From NCBI GenBank assembly GCA_026397915.1, contig JAPLTX010000027.1, positions 119,349-183,348 on the forward strand: a stretch of 64,000 nt of DNA. The letters run 5' to 3'. Made by a program: the position numbers and the translations under genes. The notes beneath the pieces were generated by a model. The model did not search any database. It had not been told where the DNA came from and saw only the letters and a list, made by a program, of their open reading frames with translations. Shown piece after piece: positions 59,469 through 64,000 of the stretch; the stretch's first letter is position 1; each line of letters opens with the position of its first letter. Origin of the DNA: Verrucomicrobiota bacterium. GTDB lineage: Bacteria > Verrucomicrobiota > Verrucomicrobiia > CAIQCK01.

Positions 59469-60734
59469 ATGAAAGCGTTGATCATCTGTCCCGCGGACCG
59501 AACGAAAGCTGACTTTCTGGCCAACCATGCGCCGTTGGCTCTGGTGCCTATGTTGGGCCGGAGCTTGCTCGATCTCACGCTGGCACATTTGGCGAACCTC
59601 GGCGCAAAGCAGGTTCTCGTGCTCGCGGCAGACCGACCGGAGAAAGTTCGCGCCGCTGTCTCGCAGGGCGAAGCGTGGGGTGTGCGCGTGGAGGTGCATC
59701 CGGAACAACACGAGCTGACCATCGCTGAGGCGCGAGCCAAGTATCAGGCAGACGGCCCGGCTGGCTGGTTGCCCGCGCCGCACGACGTCGTCCTACTCGA
59801 CCGGCTGCCCGGCAGCGAACACGGTTTGTTCGGCAATTACAGTGAGTGGTTCGATGCGCTTCGCGATTTGATGGCTGACGCCGTTCAAGACCGCATCGGA
59901 ATGCGCGAATTTGCGCCGGGCGTTTTCGTCGGTCTGCGCAGCCAGATTTCGCGGGACGCGCGACTGGAGCCGCCGTGTTGGATCAGCAATTACACGTGGA
60001 TCGGTTCGGGCGCAAAGATCGGCCCCAACACGATCGTCGAGACCGGCTGTTATGCGGATCAGAACGCCGAAGTGACGGACAGTTTTGTCGGCCCCAACAC
60101 GTATGTAGGAGCGCTGACCGAGGTGCGAGAGTCGTTCGCATGGGGCCATGGCCTGCTGAAATGGAGAACCGGTGTGTTCAGCGAGGTGACAGACGATTTT
60201 CTGTTGTGTGACCTCGCCAGTCGGACCAAGTCGCGGAGGCAACGCCCTGGTTTGTTTGGAAGATCCGCGGCGCTGCTGGCGCTGTTGCTAACGTGGCCGG
60301 TGGCAGTCATCGGCTGGCTGCACCATCGTCGTTCAGAGATGCCGTTGTTCACGCCGTGCGTTGGCGTGCGCGCACCAGTGGCGAGCGCAGGCAAGCCGAT
60401 GGAAACCTACTGCTACTACGAGATGGGCGGGTTCAACGGATCTTGGAAACGGTGGCCGGAGTTGTGGAGCATCGTCTGCGGCCATGCCGCGTGGGTGGGC
60501 AACCGCCCTCTGACACCAACTCAAGCCAGAGAGTTGACGAATGATTTCGAGACTCTCTGGCTCGCGGTGCCTCCTGGATTGTTTTCGTTGGCGGACGCGA
60601 TGGGTTGCCGGGAAGTTTTTAGCGAGGAAGCCAAGGTGCATGCCTGCTTCTATGCCGTTCAACATGGTTGGCGAAAGGATATGGAGATTCTGAGTCGTAT
60701 CTTCAGGCGTGTGTTTGCTGACGAATCTACATAA
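59469..60734 (+). CDS. Nucleotidyltransferase/beta-helix/bacterial sugar transferase fusion
   Basis: A 421-residue protein in three parts. Residues 1-~110 resemble an NDP-sugar pyrophosphorylase Rossmann domain (ALIICPADRTKADFLANHAP, PMLGRSLLDLTLAHLANLG) but lack the usual GxGTRL loop. Residues ~170-220 form a short left-handed beta helix (WIGSGAKIGPNTIVETGCYA). From ~262 a membrane segment (AALLALLLTWPVAVIGWL) leads into a bacterial sugar transferase-like domain (WPELWSIVCGHAAWVGNRPL, LFSLADAMGCREVF). The last part recalls phosphoglycosyl transferases that prime exopolysaccharide. The fusion is unusual; activity of the first domain is doubtful. Confidence 0.75.
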   Translation: MKALIICPADRTKADFLANHAPLALVPMLGRSLLDLTLAHLANLGAKQVLVLAADRPEKVRAAVSQGEAWGVRVEVHPEQHELTIAEARAKYQADGPAGWLPAPHDVVLLDRLPGSEHGLFGNYSEWFDALRDLMADAVQDRIGMREFAPGVFVGLRSQISRDARLEPPCWISNYTWIGSGAKIGPNTIVETGCYADQNAEVTDSFVGPNTYVGALTEVRESFAWGHGLLKWRTGVFSEVTDDFLLCDLASRTKSRRQRPGLFGRSAALLALLLTWPVAVIGWLHHRRSEMPLFTPCVGVRAPVASAGKPMETYCYYEMGGFNGSWKRWPELWSIVCGHAAWVGNRPLTPTQARELTNDFETLWLAVPPGLFSLADAMGCREVFSEEAKVHACFYAVQHGWRKDMEILSRIFRRVFADEST

Positions 60735-60942
60735 GCGGAATGGCAGTCTTTGCGGAATTCTGCAAGCTGTTCACGAATTAGCGCGCGTTCGGCTTCCGCG
60801 CCACCGGATGATTTGCTGGACGGCGGACGCACGATGGATACAATCCAGTCGGTGTTGGAGAAGCGCGCGCGGCAGGATGGACAGACGCGCGAGCAGGGAA
60901 GAAGCGTCACAGCTAGTGTCGTCAAGCCCGGAAGAATTGTGC

Positions 60943-63438
60943 ATGAAACCAGCGACGGTGAAGCGGAGGTTCGACGGTAATCTCGCCCCCGAAGCCATTC
61001 TGGCGCGGTTCCAAGACCGCCTCAAATACTCGCGCGCCAAAGACCTCGCGTCGGCCTCCGACTATGACAAACTTGCGTGTCTGAGCCGCGCCATCCGAGA
61101 CCTGGCCGTGGACCGGATGCTCGCAACGCAGCAGACCTATTTCAATCGCGACGTGAAACGGGTCTATTACCTTTCGATGGAGTTCCTGATGGGCCGGTTG
61201 TTGTCGAACAATGTTATCTCGCTCGGCTTGCGCTCGGTGGTGGAAGAAGCACTTAGCCAGCTCGGCCTCGACTTTGAGCGACTCTGTAACTACGAGCCGG
61301 ACGCCGGCCTCGGCAACGGCGGCTTGGGCCGGCTGGCGGCGTGTTACCTCGACTCGCTCGCCACGCTCGAATATCCCGCTTACGGCTACGGCATTCGTTA
61401 CCGGCACGGCATGTTCCGGCAGGAGTTCGACAACGGCTGGCAGATGGAGCGGCCCGACGACTGGCTGAAGTTCGGCAACCCGTGGGAAATCATCCGCCCT
61501 GAAGACGCCGTGCCGGTGTTGGTCTATGGCCGCATTGAAAACCTGCCCGCCATCGGCGGCGTGCAGCGGTCGGTGTGGGTGGACTGGCAGATGATCGAAG
61601 GCGTGCCCTACGACATCCCGATCATTGGCTGCGGCGTGAACACGGTAAACATCCTACGTCTCTGGAACGCCCGCGCGGCGGAGGGATTCCGGCTCGACGT
61701 GTTCAACCAAGGCGATTACGTGCGCGCGGTGGAGGAAAAGAACTGGGCTGAGAACATCAGCAAGGTGCTCTATCCGTCCGAAAACACGCACGCCGGCAAG
61801 GAGCTGCGGCTCATCCAGGAGTATTTTCTGGTCGCCTGCTCCGTGCGCGACGCGGTGCGCCGGCACCTGAAGAAGCACGACTCGCTCGACAACTTCGCCG
61901 AGAAGAACGCGCTCCAACTCAACGACACCCATCCCGCGCTCGCCGTTGCCGAACTGATGCGCCATTTGCTTGACGAACACGACCTGCCGTGGGAGCGCGC
62001 GTGGGAAATCACCGTTGCGTCGCTTGGCTACACCAACCACACGCTGCTGCCGGAGGCGTTGGAAAAGTGGCCCGTGCCGCTGATGGAGCGGGTGTTGCCG
62101 CGCCACTTGCAGATCATCTACGACATCAACAGCCGTTTCCTCGAAAGCGTGCGCGTCCGCTATCCCAACGACGACGAGCGCATCCGGCGCGTGTCGTTGG
62201 TCGAGGAAGGCGAGGTCAAGCAGGTCCGCATGGCCAACCTCGCCATCGTCGGCAGCCACGCCATCAACGGCGTCGCCCGGCTTCACAGCGACCTGCTGAA
62301 AGCGAACCTCGTGCCCGACTTCGCGCAGATGTGGCCGGAGCGGTTCAGCAACAAGACCAACGGTGTCACGCAACGCCGCTGGCTGCTCGCCTGCAACCCC
62401 GGCCTGGCCGGGCTCATCACCGAATGCACCGGCGACGGTTGGGTGCGCGACCTCGATGCGTTGCGCGGGCTGGAGCCGTTCGCGGAGAAGGAGCAGTTCC
62501 TCCAACGCTTCCTTGTCGTGAAACAGGCGAACAAGCAGCGGCTCGCCGCGCTCATCGCCGAGCGCCACGGCATGGCGGTGGACCCGCAGTCGCTCTTCGA
62601 CGTGCATGTCAAACGCCTCCACGAATACAAGCGCCAGCTCCTCAACGCGCTGCACATCATCGCGCTCTACCATCGCATCAAGGACAACCCGGCGGGCGAC
62701 TTCGTGCCGCGCACGTTCATCTTCGGCGCCAAGGCCGCGCCCGGCTATCACATGGCCAAGCGGATCATCAAGTTCATCAATTCCATCGGCGAGGCCCTCG
62801 CGCGTGACCCCGACGTGCGCGGCCGAATTCGCGTGGCATTCCTGCCGGACTACTGCGTCTCGCTGGCCGAGGTGATCGTTCCAGCGGCGGACCTCTCCGA
62901 GCAAATCTCCACCGCCGGCAAGGAAGCCTCCGGCACCGGCAACATGAAGCTCGCCCTCAACGGAGCGCTGACGATGGGCACCTGGGACGGCGCGAACATC
63001 GAGATCGCCGAAGCGGTCGGCCTCGACAACATTTTCATCTTCGGCCACCGTGCCGAGCAGATCGAGGCTATGGCGCGCGACGGCTACCGGCCACTCGAAT
63101 GGTTGGAGCGCGACGCTGAGTTGCGCCGCGTCGTGGCGAGCATCCGGCAGGGCGTGTTCAACCCCGGCGTGCCCGGCCTGTTCGACGACATCCACCGCGC
63201 GCTGACCGAGTGGGGCGACACCTACTTCCATCTGGCGGACTTTCGTAGCTACGCGGATGCCCAGCAACGCGCGGCGGACTTGTTCCGCGACCGGATGGCG
63301 TGGGCGCGCAAAGCAGTGCTCAACGTCGCCCGCATGGGCCGTTTCTCCAGCGACCGTTCGATCCGCGAATACGCGCGGGAGATATGGAACCTGCGCCCGG
63401 TGCCGGTGAAAGTTGCGGCGGCAAAAACAACGACGTGA
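60943..63438 (+). CDS. glgP: Glycogen/starch phosphorylase
   Basis: Releases glucose 1-phosphate from alpha-1,4-glucan ends using phosphate. The 831-residue length is normal. Landmarks are YYLSMEFLMGRLLSNN, CNYEPDAGLGNGGLGRLAAC, LNDTHPALAVAELMRHL, FSNKTNGVTQRRWL, FDVHVKRLHEYKRQLLN and the PLP-binding lysine in GTGNMKLALNGALTMGTWDG. Cytoplasmic. The ATG at 60943 is chosen from the family start (the frame stays open upstream to 60709 through sequence unlike the family). The gap before it, about 208 bases, holds nothing I can support. Confidence 0.95.
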   Translation: MKPATVKRRFDGNLAPEAILARFQDRLKYSRAKDLASASDYDKLACLSRAIRDLAVDRMLATQQTYFNRDVKRVYYLSMEFLMGRLLSNNVISLGLRSVVEEALSQLGLDFERLCNYEPDAGLGNGGLGRLAACYLDSLATLEYPAYGYGIRYRHGMFRQEFDNGWQMERPDDWLKFGNPWEIIRPEDAVPVLVYGRIENLPAIGGVQRSVWVDWQMIEGVPYDIPIIGCGVNTVNILRLWNARAAEGFRLDVFNQGDYVRAVEEKNWAENISKVLYPSENTHAGKELRLIQEYFLVACSVRDAVRRHLKKHDSLDNFAEKNALQLNDTHPALAVAELMRHLLDEHDLPWERAWEITVASLGYTNHTLLPEALEKWPVPLMERVLPRHLQIIYDINSRFLESVRVRYPNDDERIRRVSLVEEGEVKQVRMANLAIVGSHAINGVARLHSDLLKANLVPDFAQMWPERFSNKTNGVTQRRWLLACNPGLAGLITECTGDGWVRDLDALRGLEPFAEKEQFLQRFLVVKQANKQRLAALIAERHGMAVDPQSLFDVHVKRLHEYKRQLLNALHIIALYHRIKDNPAGDFVPRTFIFGAKAAPGYHMAKRIIKFINSIGEALARDPDVRGRIRVAFLPDYCVSLAEVIVPAADLSEQISTAGKEASGTGNMKLALNGALTMGTWDGANIEIAEAVGLDNIFIFGHRAEQIEAMARDGYRPLEWLERDAELRRVVASIRQGVFNPGVPGLFDDIHRALTEWGDTYFHLADFRSYADAQQRAADLFRDRMAWARKAVLNVARMGRFSSDRSIREYAREIWNLRPVPVKVAAAKTTT

Positions 63439-63462
63439 TACAACCCATAAACGAGATGACCT

Positions 63463-63807
63463 ATGGCAGTGACCTGTGAAAACAAAAACGGTGTCGGCTT
63501 GGTGACAGTGACTGGCTCGCTGAACGCACCGGTGGCGAAATCATTCCACAGCCAGTTTGCCGCATGGTTTGAGAGCCAACCCGACGTGAAACAGGTGGTG
63601 GTGGATCTCGGTGGCGTTAGTTTCATAGACAGCCTCGGCTTGGGCGCACTCATCAGCGTCTTCAAGCGTGTGGCTGAACGCGACGGCGACATGAGGCTGG
63701 TTCGCCCGCAACAAGCCGTGAAGCTGGTGCTGGAGATCACGCGCACCAGCCGGATCCTCCACACCTTCGGCACGATCGAGGATGCGATGAGGGACGCCGG
63801 CTGCTGA
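63463..63807 (+). CDS. STAS-domain anti-sigma factor antagonist-like protein
   Basis: A 114-residue single STAS domain of the SpoIIAA/RsbV type. The phosphorylatable serine is S57 in the motif SFIDSLGLGALIS; the strand before it is VVVDLGG. Such proteins release sigma factors by binding anti-sigma kinases, and phosphorylation of the serine switches them off. No anti-sigma kinase or PP2C phosphatase is adjacent. It starts 24 bases after glgP and may be co-transcribed with it. Confidence 0.87.
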   Translation: MAVTCENKNGVGLVTVTGSLNAPVAKSFHSQFAAWFESQPDVKQVVVDLGGVSFIDSLGLGALISVFKRVAERDGDMRLVRPQQAVKLVLEITRTSRILHTFGTIEDAMRDAGC

Positions 63808-63867
63808 GCGCCGTCTTTGTGACATCCAAAACGCGCTATGATCGCGAAATGGATGTGCTGCGTATAG

Positions 63868-63959
63868 CGACAATTACACTTCCTCAGTGACGACAACTAT
63901 TCTTCCCCGCTGGCGACAATTAGAATTCCCCACCGACGACAATTACAAATCCCCGTTGT
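63868..63959 (+). repeat. Four 23-bp tandem repeats, probable end of an IS21-family element
   Basis: Four contiguous 23-base units start at 63868, 63891, 63914 and 63937, each beginning CGACAA(T/C)TA and containing a TCC(C/T)C run. Multiple short repeats inside the ends are characteristic of IS21-family elements, and I recall CGACAATTA-TCCCC units at such ends. The transposase genes would lie beyond the right edge of the window. The outer boundary is uncertain; a TG at about 63854 could be the terminus. Confidence 0.6.
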
Positions 63960-64000
63960 TTTGGGGATTGGCCGAGAGTTTGGCCGGGCAGGTCGACAAG

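Noticed and set aside
60659..60925. An 88-codon minus-strand frame with a CPSCRARF segment between the sugar-transferase fusion and glgP
   Set aside because: It overlaps the end of the fusion gene by 76 bases, has only one CxxC pair and no recognisable ribosome-binding site. It could be a fragment of a zinc-ribbon gene, but I cannot support it.
63868..63959. The 23-bp repeats as a possible CRISPR array
   Set aside because: The units are contiguous with no spacers and are degenerate; no cas gene is present. Insertion-element ends fit better.

Overview
This is a GC-rich chromosomal window from a Gram-negative bacterium. The gene content points to the PVC group, most probably a Verrucomicrobiota of the Pedosphaera/Limisphaerales type. 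The evidence is the run of Tat-exported sulfatase, Gfo/Idh/MocA and glycosidase-like proteins, a PmoA-family (DUF6807) protein, a UroD-family protein inside a sugar locus, a hydrazine-synthase-alpha-like multihaem protein, and DUF6941, DUF4159 and DUF5679 proteins. This assignment is an inference from family content; no rRNA or other phylogenetic marker was seen. Outer-membrane barrels, lipoproteins, a PagL-like lipid A deacylase and a TolC-type channel show a two-membrane envelope.

Layout. 1-7.3 kb: tail of an unidentified gene, beta-carbonic anhydrase, a DUF6941 protein, an outer-membrane protein divergent from an aberrant sigma-70 factor, purN with an overlapping 45-aa basic protein, acetyl-CoA synthetase and an ECF sigma factor. 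7.3-14.8 kb: a minus-strand metal-resistance operon in the order zinc-finger anti-sigma, cysteine-rich periplasmic sensor, TolC-like channel, CusB-like adaptor, CusA-like pump; the ECF sigma factor sits convergently at its 3' end. 14.9-15.7 kb: PagL-like protein with a clear terminator. 16-30.8 kb: a plus-strand carbohydrate locus with a cellulase-like protein, Gfo/Idh/MocA oxidoreductase, sulfatase, TIM-barrel protein, an internally deleted oxidoreductase, PmoA-family protein, mannonate dehydratase, ExuT-like hexuronate transporter, UroD-family protein and an alpha-glucuronidase-like hydrolase. A REP-associated transposase (RAYT) framed by four near-identical 31-nt REPs in two inverted pairs interrupts this locus between uxuA and exuT.

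30.8-39.9 kb: FG-GAP and DUF4159 proteins (minus), then a DUF5679 zinc-ribbon protein, a double-domain nucleoside diphosphate kinase, aspartate aminotransferase, a TIM-barrel isomerase and a beta-propeller/dihaem protein (plus). 40-48.5 kb: an orphan PAS histidine kinase, a translationally coupled operon of response regulator, cupredoxin-like protein, histidine kinase and outer-membrane barrel, and a large secreted protein of unknown function. 48.5-64 kb: a glycosidase-like protein divergent from an MFS permease, a RimK-type ATP-grasp ligase coupled to a 7TM/transglutaminase-like protein, GH10 xylanase, an HzsA-like protein, uridine kinase, a nucleotidyltransferase/beta-helix/sugar-transferase fusion, glycogen phosphorylase, a STAS protein, and at the right edge four 23-bp tandem repeats that look like the end of an IS21-family element.

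How the genes work together. The middle of the window is best read as a xylan/glucuronoxylan and uronate utilisation region: GH10 xylanase and alpha-glucuronidase-like enzymes release uronates, ExuT imports them and UxuA dehydrates mannonate. The metal operon joins a Cus-type pump to a CnrYXH-like sigma/anti-sigma/sensor arrangement. No tRNA, rRNA, CRISPR array or prophage was recognised.
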